Source: Ganoderma boninense
Lineage: Eukaryota; Basidiomycota; Agaricomycetes; Polyporales; Polyporaceae
DNA length: 64,000 bases
Reading direction: 5' to 3'
Assembly: GCA_002900995.3 (NCBI GenBank)
Contig: CM035308.1
Span: 1,736,001 to 1,800,000 of the forward strand
In this document: piece by piece, positions 1-10,323 of the stretch
Position numbering within the stretch: position 1 is the first letter of the stretch
Layout: the number at the start of each line of letters is the position of its first letter
Program-made: the position numbers and the translations under genes
The notes under the pieces: generated by a model
What the model was told of the DNA's origin: nothing
The model's input: only the letters and a program-made list of their open reading frames with translations
Database searches by the model: none

Positions 1-397
1 GAGCGCGGCGGTCGGATCTGGACCGTGGCGATCGTACCTCATGGAAACATGGTTCGCGGCGCATACGAAGAATGGTCGTGAACATTACATCACATATGGG
101 GCCTTCTGGGTTACAGAGCTCTCGTGTGACCATGCCTGCGCTCATGGACTACGGGGAACATTTAGGCGGGGTGGAGAGTGTTCATCAACTATTCAAATCA
201 GACTGTTGCTTCTGTATGACGGGCACAGACACCTCAGGAGCCCGCTGACTGGTACGGACCCATTATTGGGGTCCTTGTGCGTCGATGTTTTAGACAGCGG
301 CGTGTACTTCTGTCACGACCTCACATTGGATTGCTGTTCATTTTATTTTATTCCATCCTTCGCATCCAGATGGCTTCCGCAACTTCGATACGCGGCC

Positions 398-405
398 TAT
401 ATAAG
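398..405 (+). promoter_or_regulatory. TATA box of the GH30 gene
   Basis: TATATAAG lies about 145 bp before the chosen ATG of the glucanase and is followed by a pyrimidine-rich stretch, a usual basidiomycete core promoter layout. The rest of positions 1-548 holds no gene I can support. Confidence 0.6.
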
Positions 406-548
406 GCTCCCTCCCGTTCCCGTCCATCGCCAGTGCTCACTTCCTCAGTCCCCCTTGCCAATCCCGCTCCTCGCGGCCTAGCGAGTTCTCCGAACCCGCC
501 CCGAACCCGCTACTCGTCGATACCGAAAAGCGTATTGGTGGCCCCGAG

Positions 549-3427
549 ATGCGCCCCATTGCCTTCTCGTCTGTTGTGGCCTTCGCGGTCCCCACCTTGA
601 GTCAACAAATCTACGACATTGTGAGCCTCCTTACTTCATTTCATCCTCAGGGTGTCTTTCTTGGACTCGAAACCCCATGCTAACTTCCAGGTTACTAGTG
701 GACGACGACGTGGGACAGGTCGAGCCTGTTTACCTACACGAACCTTTCCCCGAACCCCATCAACTTCGTTTCCCCGGGGGCTATCGGCGACGCGGACATT
801 GTCATCACCGACACCTCCACTTTCCAGTCCGTTTGGGGCTTCGGCGCCAGCTTGAGTGCGTCGCGTTGCCATGCTTCCTCGCTCCTACGGTGGTCCTCGT
901 GCAGGAGCGCGAGGCGGCGTATGTTGCGTCATCTGACTGCGCCCGCTGATGTTCCCTCATGCTCCAGCCGACTCTTCTGCGCAGATTCTGAACAATCTCA
1001 AGGCAAGTGCCCTGCCCCGGTGGAGATATGCGGGTCCGAGCGAAGGCTGATGCATGTTGGTCACATGTACAGAACACGAACTCTGCCAACTACTGGAGCC
1101 TGCTCAACTACCTCTTTGACCGTGAGTGCTTACTTTGGGCATGGGGTACTGCTCCCGCAGACAACATCATGCTAACTTTACTTGCCCTCCGCCACTTCAC
1201 CACCTCCGACGTCTTCTCACTCCCACCCCTGCACACTCCACTGTTCCAGCGACGGATGGCGCGAATTCCGCGGGGTTCTCCTACCTTCGCGTCCCCCTCG
1301 GAGCTTCCGATTTTTCCGCTAGCCGTGAGTATATTCGGCATTTTTTGGGGTCACACGCCGCTCCGCGCCCATGCAGCACACGGTTGTCGGTTTGTGTGCG
1401 TCATCCATGGGTTACTTACGAAAACCACGCTGCTTTACGCATGCAGTCTACAGTTTCGATGACACGAGCGGCGACACGTCCTTGTCCAACTTTAACATCA
1501 ACAAGGCGCCATCCTATCTTTATTCCGTCCTCAATGACATTCGAAGTATAAATAACGTTCTTCGGATCCATATCCTCCCATGGTCGCCGGTGGGTCTCCA
1601 GGCACAACACGTTTCAAGGGCCTCAGTAGGGCTGACGTCTGCGTAACATGCACAAATACAGCCAGGATGGATGAAGGATTCTGGAACGATGAACGGCGGC
1701 AACTTTCTATCTAATTACACAACTGTTTGTGAGTACAGCCTTGTTTTGGAAAGCTGCCGTGCACCTCATGGTCACATACAATTAACGTTCAATGATCGTC
1801 TATGACCGCAGACGCCAACTACCTGCTCAAAGCCCTGCAAGGCTACCAAAGCAAGGGCATTTCAATCTACGCTATCAGCATTCAGGTTCGTCCACCCCGC
1901 AGCTCAGCACTAGAGCTCACGGGGAAAAGAAGCTTTCATATCTGGCGGGATGCTAACCGTATGCGAATTCCTCGTAGAATGAGCCTGAAAATAGCAACCC
2001 TACGTACCCAACGTGCAAGGTCTCGGCCTCTCAAGAGGCGACCATCGGCATCGCGCTGCGCTCACTGATGAACAACAACGGGTTTTCCGGCACGAAGATT
2101 GTGGGGTACGACCACAACTGGGGCGATGCTGCAGGGTACCCCATTACTCTTGTACGTCATCCTTCTTCGAGATGGTGCGCCCAACCTCAGCGCAGAAGCA
2201 TTGACACTGCTACTTAACATCGTAGATGGAAGACGCCCCGAACGCTTTCTCCGGTGTTGCATTCCACTGCTACTCGGGCTCCGTAAGCGAGCAAGATACG
2301 TTCCACACGGCATACCCCCAGAAGGAGATCTACTTCACAGAATGCTCCGGTGTGGAGGGTAGTGACTGGTGGAGCGACATCAAGGTCCGCCCTTTTCTCA
2401 CATCCATTATCCCCCGCCCCCTTCCCGCGAGTGTTTTGACTAACCCTCCTGTTCCTCGTCACAGTGGTACATGGATAACCTGTGAGTCCGCAGCGACATT
2501 GCATGCATCTAAGATCGAGCCTGATTTCAGCTCTCGGTGCCTGGTTCTTGACGTGCGACACCGACACAGCTTCATCGGGTCCATCCAGCACAACTCCCAC
2601 AGCGGCTTGATGTGGAACCTCGCCCTCGACGGGAACGGCAGCCCGATGCTCCCCGGGTCGAACTCGTGCGGCACTCCCTGCCGGCCAGTCGTGACGGTGA
2701 ACAGCGACGGGAGCTGGAGTGTGAACCAGGAGTGTGCGTCTCCGTTCTTTCGCTTTTGTCCGACCTTTCCCCAACATTCCGTTCGCCCGGATTGTCTTCT
2801 TCTATTCAAACGCTGACTTTAACGGGCTCGCGTGCAATCCGCAGTTTACTCAATGGGCCAGGCGTCGAAGGCCATCCTTCCCCGAGACGCCGGCGGACCC
2901 TGGGGCAAGCGTATCGGCGTCAGCGTCGGCGGCACGCTCAACTGGGCTCTCCGCGTCGGCGCGTACGTGACCGGCCGCGTGAACTCTGCAGACTGGCTCC
3001 GATACAGTCTTGTTGTGCTCAACTGGTGTGTCTCCTCTTCCCCTGTCCCCGCTTCCAAAGGGCATTGCAGTTGAACTTGGTTTGTCCGCGCAGGGACGAC
3101 GAGCCGAACGGGTCGTGGGATCCTGTCCCGGTGCAGACGACGATCGAGTTCCGCGACATGCAGGCGACGTACACGTTCCCCGTTGGCGTCACAACACTCT
3201 GGTGGTACGCGCCGAACGAGGGCCATTCGTTCGACGGCGACTTCGTCAACGCTACAGCGTCGTTCGGGAACTCCACCGAGGGCGTCGTGTTTAAGCCCGC
3301 GGACGACGACAGCAAGAGTGACGCTGCGGTCAAGATCGACGCTGATGCGGAGTTCCACGAGGACGACGTGAAATACGCCGAGAACGTGGAGGAGCAGACG
3401 CGGCTGTTCAGGTTCCGCAGGCAGTGA
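549..3427 (+). CDS. GH30 endo-beta-1,6-glucanase, secreted
   Basis: Glycoside hydrolase family 30 enzyme, probably cutting beta-1,6-glucan of fungal walls, with 566 residues in 14 exons: 549-620, 699-855, 968-1002, 1073-1121, 1250-1324, 1447-1589, 1662-1728, 1812-1885, 1978-2151, 2226-2384, 2465-2481, 2570-2733, 2845-3025, 3094-3427. The first ~18 residues form a hydrophobic secretion signal ending just before QQIYDIW. The mature start WTTTWDRSSLF and the blocks WGFGASLTDSSA and GLMWNLALDG are typical of the family. The catalytic pair is visible: acid/base Glu226 in NEPEN, whose codon block begins directly after an intron, and nucleophile Glu321 in YFTECSG. Intron 3 is GC-AG. After the usual C-terminal beta-domain (SMGQASKAILP...) there is an acidic extension of about 45 residues. 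The beta-1,6 specificity is family inference; other GH30 subfamilies act on glucosylceramide or xylan. Confidence 0.93.
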
Positions 3428-4304
3428 GGTGGTGCGGCGTCGCACTCGAGCACTTCCTTCTTCGTCTTGGCTTTTGACCTCGATGCCTTTTGGTTGTCTT
3501 CTCATTGCACCCACATCCACACTGTATCTCTACGCCCCTCTCCTATTTGCTTGTCAGCCGCTATCGTCTACACTTCGGATACCTTGCGCTCGACGCGCTA
3601 TGCCTTCTTGACGACTACTCACGACTTCACGACGCCACGCTGTTATTTTGGGTTACTTACACTGAAGGTTAACACGGTGTCCCGTAACATGTACCCACCA
3701 CGTTCTAATGTAGATGAATTGACAATTGGGATTAGTTTGTTTGTGATGGTTTTAAGCTCGAGGTAGCAAATTGCACGGCTGAAAGAACCCGGCGTGAGTG
3801 CATGACCCGAATGTTGAGGACCAGTCACAAAGTTCTCGATCATACAGCAGTGTGCACCGACTAGGTTGATCATCCAGCTGCTCACTCAGCGCAACAGTAT
3901 CAATCACGATTCGAGGCTTGATATGTTTGAAGTTGTCGAAAAAGCTTGTGCGGCCGGGGTCTAAAACTATCCACCTTGAAGTGCGGGCTGCACAGGTTTC
4001 CAAACGTAGTACCGCCAGTGGCGGATTGGTATACACTAGACTGCATCCAGCTGTACAGAGACACGAGATAGACTAGAGGCCTACCATAAACGAATGCGTA
4101 ATCAATACATACACAAGAGCAGAAGGATAAATATGAACGAACGCCGAGAAGCACATAGACGGGAGTCGCCCTTATCGAAGGCAATAGGCAGACGATGTGG
4201 AGAAACAAGGTTCCTGGCGCGACATGAGAACTTCTCCCGCTAGCCTGCTTGCGTTCAGGGATTGTTGACGTGGTCGCGGAATACCGAGACACCAGGCACT
4301 CGGG
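3428..4304. other. Convergent intergenic region, GH30 / kinase A
   Basis: No gene is seen here. It holds the 3' flanks of two converging genes. Positions about 4030-4125 resemble positions about 10150-10262 downstream of kinase C (shared blocks CTAGACTGC, CAGAGAC, ATAAAC, ACAAGAGCA), so some ancestral 3' flank of the kinases survives. Confidence 0.5.
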
Positions 4305-6810
4305 CTAATTTGCCTCCCCGCCGGATCTGAGGCGGAGCTTGTAAGCCGCAGACCGTTCCCAGTTGGGGGAAGCTCTTCGCTTCTTCTTTGGTGCAGGAGG
4401 AAGGCGAGGAACTTCAGGATTCGCTGAGCATGGGTTTCCCAGCCAGATCGCTTCCGTCGAGTAAAACCTCGCAGTGGGAGCGTATACGCCAGTCGCAACT
4501 GGATGGTCGTGGATTACTCGATCGCTATCCGGAATGTCGCGGGTCTTGAGGAAGTTGTCCCAGAAGGTGTCAAGATGGTTGGGATCAGACCAGTAACCTT
4601 CGTACTGTCCCCTCACCTGAGGTGAATGATAGTCCATCACCGTCTGCAGCCATTCATGGAATGGCTCATTGAAGGTGATCAGCTTCGTGTATTGACGTTC
4701 AAAAGCATTGAGGGTCTTCCCATCGCCCCCGTAGAACCCGTCGTCCTCCCAATCCCGGCGCTCAAACATCTCTAGAATGAGGCGAGAGAGAAGTTTCGCC
4801 TCCAAGTCGTGAGGCAGCCATAGGAGGCTGCAGTACAAGACGACGTAAAGCAGCGACTCCATGTCATCTTCGAGGGTGGGTTTCCGCTCATTTCCCTCTG
4901 GACAGAGAAGCCTGTATGACATAAAATGCCATGTTCCCTGCACCACCAAATCAGATATTAATTGGCAACGGATTTGAGAGCACGATAACGATAACTCACG
5001 ACACGCCCAGCTTCCATGCACTCCCCAGACTCTGTGACTTCACAAGAAGCGTCCCAATCGATCAGATAACCAGTACGGACCGCTTGGTCGCCCTCTCGCA
5101 CGAGAAGGATATTGCCAAGGCTGATATCTCGATGAAGCCGCGAACTTTGAGCGACAGCATCCCTTAACGCTGTCCCGACAGTTAGGACCGCCAAACCAAA
5201 ACGCACAAGAAACGACTCGCCGCAAAATACGTCATACGTAGCGTGCAGGAGCTCGCGAGTACCGCTGAAATGTTTCAAGCTGTACCCAACGGTACCCATA
5301 ACGATGCGGTAGTGCCATTGCTTCCAAAGGGAGACTTTGTTTTGCCGCACTGCACATGCCCACTGGTCGTCACAAAACTCATCGGACATTGTGCACTGCA
5401 TCTCCCTCGCTGCACAGGGGCATCAGGACAACATGTTACGTGAATGTGGAACTAGTGGTCTACTCACGAACATAAATGTGCTCCGCCACTTGTGGCATCA
5501 CTGCCGGAACGTCCCCATAACACACGACAGATGGTACGTTTCTGACTCCGTCCTCGTGCAGTGTTCGAATCGTGTCTCCTTCGGTCACAACAATGGGTGG
5601 TAGCCGCCATGTGTCCTTCAGAAAGACAACATCGCGGGTAGACGGATCGACCGCCCAAAAACCCTTGGTTCCCTTCCCAGTGGGACGAAGCGATGACGCG
5701 ACAGGACGGGAAACGATGAATCGGCGCATGGGATGCTCTGGTGAGAAGTGATCACCGTCCAAGACGTGCATGATGACCACGTGAGTCCCATCGTAATGTT
5801 CGGAAACGGCCTCCTCGAGCTTCTGCCCGTCCACTTGCAGCTGTAACCGCACGTGGCTTTTGATTGCGGCGAGGAAGATTTTCTCCTCTTCGGCGGACGC
5901 TACCTCGACTGTGGTGTCGTGACCACGCGCGACGCAAGTAGTCTGAGAGAACCGCCACAAGAAGTCGCAGAGCAGGTCTGGTTGCTCACGTATGTCGAAC
6001 GATTCGGAGACGATGCAGCCCGCACGATCCCACCTCAGAAGTCGGGCACAAGAACCGGACATCGAGATAGAGAAGACGAATGAACGATGCTGACGGGCAA
6101 AGATCTCTGCAACGTAGGCCATATGCTGCCCGAAGGCCCTGTCCCGATGCTTCTGAAGGAAGTCGACAGACGAGTGAGCCAGAAAGTCATGAGCAGCGCG
6201 CTCCGAAGGGCCAGCAGTGTCAGGGGGATCGACGAAGAAATCCTCAGACGGGCGGGGTTTCACATCGATGAAGAGTTCGGCGTAGCCTAACTCTGTGCGG
6301 AGAGCGGTATCTGAGTCTTGAATAATTTGAATGTTCTCCTCGGAATAGCAACAGATGTGAGGTTTCATGTGTCCCAGTTTCCGAGGAAATGAAGACCGCT
6401 GGGACGCGTTGCAGAATACAAAGCCAGGACATCGGGATTTGCACTTCGTCCTCCTGTTTAACGCACCAATCTAACGGCACGGATGAGCGGACACCATGTC
6501 GGAAAGGTGGCGTCGAACGTACCAACGGTTCGTAGATTCCTGAAGGAATGTCGGCTTGGGAAGGGACCGACTGGAATGCGGATCGATGGGATAAAACACC
6601 AGTGTATGGCAAGTTCTCCAGATACAGGAATTCGTCGATGAAGGCACGGACAGGCATGGGGCCCACTGCGTGTTCCCGAACATCGTTGACGAAGCCAATG
6701 TTCCGATTTTTGGCACGGAGAGGCGGTTGGTCCGAGGGTAAAGGCACATTATAAATGCATTTCGGAGGAGGAGGAGGAGGAGGAGGAGGAGGGAGGGACG
6801 GTTGAGCCAT
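4305..6810 (-). CDS. FunK1 fungal-type protein kinase (kinase A)
   Basis: Fungus-specific protein kinase-like protein of the FunK1/Pkinase_fungal family, 760 residues. Exons, in order of translation: 6810-6523, 6470-5468, 5409-5221, 5169-5000, 4937-4305. The start MAQPSL is followed by ten prolines, encoded by a GGA/TCC triplet run. The kinase core has GTKGFWAV (nucleotide-loop region), the lysine in VVFLKDTWR (about residue 380), HRDISLGNI (catalytic loop, about residue 510), GYLIDWD in place of DFG, and QGTWHFMS. The upstream half carries ELFIDVK and GQHMAYVAEI, a nuclease-like pattern discussed in the findings. Intron 3 (5170-5220) has a GC donor where paralogues have GT, and it is stop-free and in frame. 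The tail is basic (KKKRR). It lies head-to-tail with kinase B. Substrate unknown. Confidence 0.9.
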
Positions 6811-6957
6811 GGAGAACGGGTGGCACAGAAGGCACGGGCTGGGTGGCGGGTTGCACGGACGCAGGAGCCAAAGTCGAACAAGGACCGAGCCACATTCGAC
6901 ACCAGCGCCTCTTGCTTGTGTTGCATGCACAGCATCCCAATTTCACATTTCTGCCGC

Positions 6958-7167
6958 CCTGACGCTCCCCGACGCTCTGGTGGTACTGGCCGAACAACTC
7001 AGAGGGCCACTCGTTTGACGATGACTTCGTCGACGCCATAGCCTCGTTCGGGAACTCCACCAAGGGCGCCGTATTCAAGCCCACGGACAGCGAGAGTGGT
7101 GCTCCGGTCAAGATCGACCGTCCTGAGGCGGAGTTCCACGAGGCGTGAAGTACGCCGATAACTGCAC
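6958..7167 (+). pseudogene. Relic of the GH30 3' exon
   Basis: This segment matches the last exon of the GH30 gene (about 3175-3390) at DNA and protein level. Conserved blocks include LWWY, GHSFD, DFV, ASFGNST, VFKP, VKID and EFHE. Relative to the parent it has a 6-nt insertion after CCGAAC and a 4-nt loss near the end that turns the frame into GAG-GCG-TGA, a premature stop. No upstream GH30 exons are present. It lies upstream of kinase A and downstream of kinase B, so it has the same orientation and order relative to kinase B as the intact GH30 gene has to kinase A. Best read as debris from a tandem segmental duplication. Confidence 0.87.
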
Positions 7168-7424
7168 ATAGTGCAGAAAGATCATGAGGTGATCTAAAGT
7201 ACTTTGAATTTATACGTCGGAAGAACACTATACATATTAACAAAGATGAATCTAGGGGACCTAGGAAAGACATCCGAGGAGGTGAAATGGAGGGCGGGGT
7301 GTAACGATCCCAAGAACTCGCCCCCAGCAGACGAGTGATAACCCCCCGATACGAAGTCAAGAACGGGCACCAGAAAATGAAGACGTTAGCTCAACCCGTC
7401 GTCTGTAGCTCTCCGAGTCAGCGC

Positions 7425-9944
7425 TTAGGGCTCGTTCGCAGCCCCGCCGGACCTAAGGCGACCCCTGTAAGCTGCGGATTGCTCCCAATCAACGGGAACT
7501 CGCCTCTTCCTGTTCGTCCGCGAGGGGGGAGGTGCGACCTCAGGATCCTCTGAGCAAGGGTTGCCCAGCCAGATCACCTCTGTCGAGTACAAGCCTATCT
7601 CCGAGCTTCTAGGATTGTATACGCCGGTCGCAGCAGGGTGATCGTGGATCACGCGGTCATTGTGCGGAAGGTCGCGAGTCTTCAGGAAGTTGTCCCAGAA
7701 GTTGTCAAGGTGGTCTGGGTCAGACCAATATCCGACGTACTGCCCGTCAACCTGGGGTGAGTGATAGTCCATCACCGTTTGCAGCCACTCGTGGAGGGGC
7801 TGGTTGAACGTGACCATCTTGGTGTACAGACGATCGAAAGCGTTCAGCAGTTTCCCATCACCCCCATAGAACTGATCGCGGTCCCAGTCCCTCTTGTTGA
7901 AGATCCTGAAGACAATAAGCGCAAGGCGCGCCTTAGCAAGGTTGTGAGGAAGCCATAGCAGACTGCAGTACAAGACGACATAGAGGAGCGACTCCATGTC
8001 GTCCTCGAGCGTGGGCTTTCGCTCACGACCCTCAGGAGCGAGTAGTTTCTGGGACATAAAATGCCAGGTTCCCTGAACCACAGGGTTAAACATCATAGGA
8101 CAACAATGACACTACAGCAACGACTCACAACGCGTCCTGCCTCTAGGCACTCCCCGGTCTCTGCGACTGGACAACAGGCATCCCAATCGATCAGATACCC
8201 AGTACGAATATCTTGATTATCTTTCTCTCGTACTAAGATAATATTTCCGATGCTGACGTCGCGATGGAGGCGAGACGCGACACGAACGGCATCCTTCATA
8301 GCTGATCAGTGATTGATCTGTCAGAAACGCTGAATCTCGGAATACACTTCACTACTCACCATGGAATGCATCATAGGTAGCGTGCAGAAGCTCTTCAGTG
8401 TCCTTGAAACGTTTCAAGCTATACCCAACGGTGCCCATAACGAGGCGATAGTGCCATTGCTTGTACAACCAGACCTTCTTTCGGCGGATTTTACAAGCCC
8501 ATTCGTCATCGCAGAACTCATCAGTCATGGTGCACTGCATCTCGTTCGCTACACACTGGACATTAACATTAGAAAAGCCTTTCAACGACAGAAAATTCAC
8601 CAGCGTAGTCGTGTCTTTCCGCCCGAGGTAGTACCCGAGGAACATCCCCGTGAAGCACGACAGATGGTACATTTCTCACCCCCATCTCAAGGAGCCGCTC
8701 GATCCTGGCCCCTTCCCTCACTTGAAGGGGAGGAAGACGCCATGTATCTTTCAGGAACACCACGCTGCGAGTGGACGGGTCGACTGCCCAAAAGCCCTTG
8801 GTCCCCTTCCCGGTCGGACGGAACGAAGACGCGATAGGCCGAGAGACAATGTACCGCCGAACCGGGTGCTCTGGAGAGACGCTGCTTCCGTCCAGGACGT
8901 GCATGGCCGCAACATGTGTCCGATCGTAATGTTCGGAAACTGCGTCCTCAAGCGCCTGCCCCTCCACCCGCAGCTGTAGCCGTACATGACGCCGGATTGC
9001 GTCAAGAAAGAGAGCCTCCTCCTCGGCAGAAGCAGGCTCGACGGTAGGATCGCGGCCGCGCCCGACGCCGCCGATATGAGCGAACCGCCACAAGAAGTCG
9101 CAGAGCAAACCCGGCTGGTCACGGATGTCGAAGGACTCGGAGACTATGCATCCGGCATGGTCCCACCGGAGGAGTCGAGCGCAAGAACCGGACATCGAGA
9201 TGGAAAAGATGAACGAACGATGCTGACGTGCAAAGATTTCGGCGACGTAGGCCATATGCTGGCCGAAGGCCCTGTCGCGATGCTTGTCGAGGAACTCGTC
9301 AGGCGACTTTGCCAGGAAGTCGTGGGCGGCACGGTCCTTCTGAGTAGCGCCACTCGGGGGGTCGACGAAGAAGTCATGAGATGGATACGGTTTGACGTCG
9401 ATGAATAGTTCAGCGTATGCTAGCTCTGCCCGGAGACCCGCATCGGAATCTTGTACAGTCTGGATGTTCTGCGCTGAGTAGCAGCAGATGTGGGGCTTCA
9501 TGTGCCCGAGTTTGCGGCGGAGGGTAGCTCGCTCGGATGCGTTTGCAAAAACGAAGCCAGGACACCGAGCCCTGTGCTTTGTCTCCCTATTAATCGCACG
9601 TATCTAACGACAGAGGTGAACGGTGGCGGCGCACGGCAGGACCACAGTGAGACACGCACCAACGGCCCGTAAATTCCTGAAGGGACATCCGCTTGGACTG
9701 GGACCGATCGGAATGCCGACCGGCTGGAGAGAAGACGAGATTTAGAGGGTTCATCGTCCAAGTGCAGGAATTCGTCCATGAAGTCCCACACAGGCATTGG
9801 CCCCACAACGCGTTCTTCGATGCCGTCCACAAACTGGAGGTTCCGGTTCTTCGCCTGGAATTGCAAGAGGGCATGGTCCCGAGGGATGGGAACGTCGTAA
9901 ACGCATTTCTGGAGAGCAGAGTGGAGGGGTGGATGTTGAATCAT
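7425..9944 (-). CDS. FunK1 fungal-type protein kinase (kinase B)
   Basis: 765-residue paralogue, closest to kinase A. Exons in order of translation: 9944-9660, 9603-8601, 8548-8360, 8301-8129, 8072-7425. The start MIQHPPLHS was chosen because it aligns with the starts of A, C and D. It carries GTKGFWAV, the lysine in VVFLKDTWR, HRDVSIGNI, GYLIDWDACC and QGTWHFMS, so the kinase core looks intact. The N-terminal half has KPHICCY, ELFIDVK and GQHMAYVAEI. The C-terminal part shares STEVIWLGNPCS and a basic NRKRR stretch with kinase A. Introns 1-4 sit at the same sites and phases as in the paralogues. Intron 3 has a normal GTGAGT donor, which shows that the GC donor of kinase A is derived. Role unknown; nuclear action is suggested only by the basic tail. 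Confidence 0.9.
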
Positions 9945-10323
9945 GGAGAGAGAATGTCGTGGAGGGCATCGTGATGGGGAGCCCAAAGTTGGCTGGTCGA
10001 GGACAATAAGTAGCTTGACCGTGTTGACGAGGCGGTGGCGACGGACGTCCTGTGCCGCGGCCTTGTCTGTCCACTTGGCGCCTGCGCAACAAGACTCGCG
10101 ACGCGCGTGCAGCCCGTCCACTTCCCGGTGCTCGTGGACTCACAAATGGCTCATTTACGCTAGACTGCGCCAAACAGCACCCGGTCAGAGACTTGAGTTA
10201 GACAAAAGGTACGATAAACAGATCCATAATCGATGCACAAGCGAACAAGAGCAACTAACATGACGCATACAGCCCAGGAAACACGGTCTGATTAAAAGTC
10301 AAAGGGCTGCCGGATGAGGACAC
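9945..10323. other. Intergenic region, kinase B / kinase C
   Basis: No gene is seen. It contains the promoter side of kinase B and the 3' flank of kinase C. The latter (about 10150-10262) shows residual similarity to the 3' flank of kinase A. Confidence 0.5.

Noticed and set aside
41..481. Open frame of 146 codons upstream of the GH30 gene
   Set aside because: It overlaps the GH30 TATA box, has no motif and shows random-like composition.
2214..2777. 187-codon frame antisense to GH30 exons
   Set aside because: It is a shadow of GC-rich coding sequence; the + strand encodes the catalytic GH30 blocks.
6766..6794. GGA triplet run as a possible regulatory microsatellite
   Set aside because: It encodes the polyproline tract of kinase A, which is sufficient explanation.
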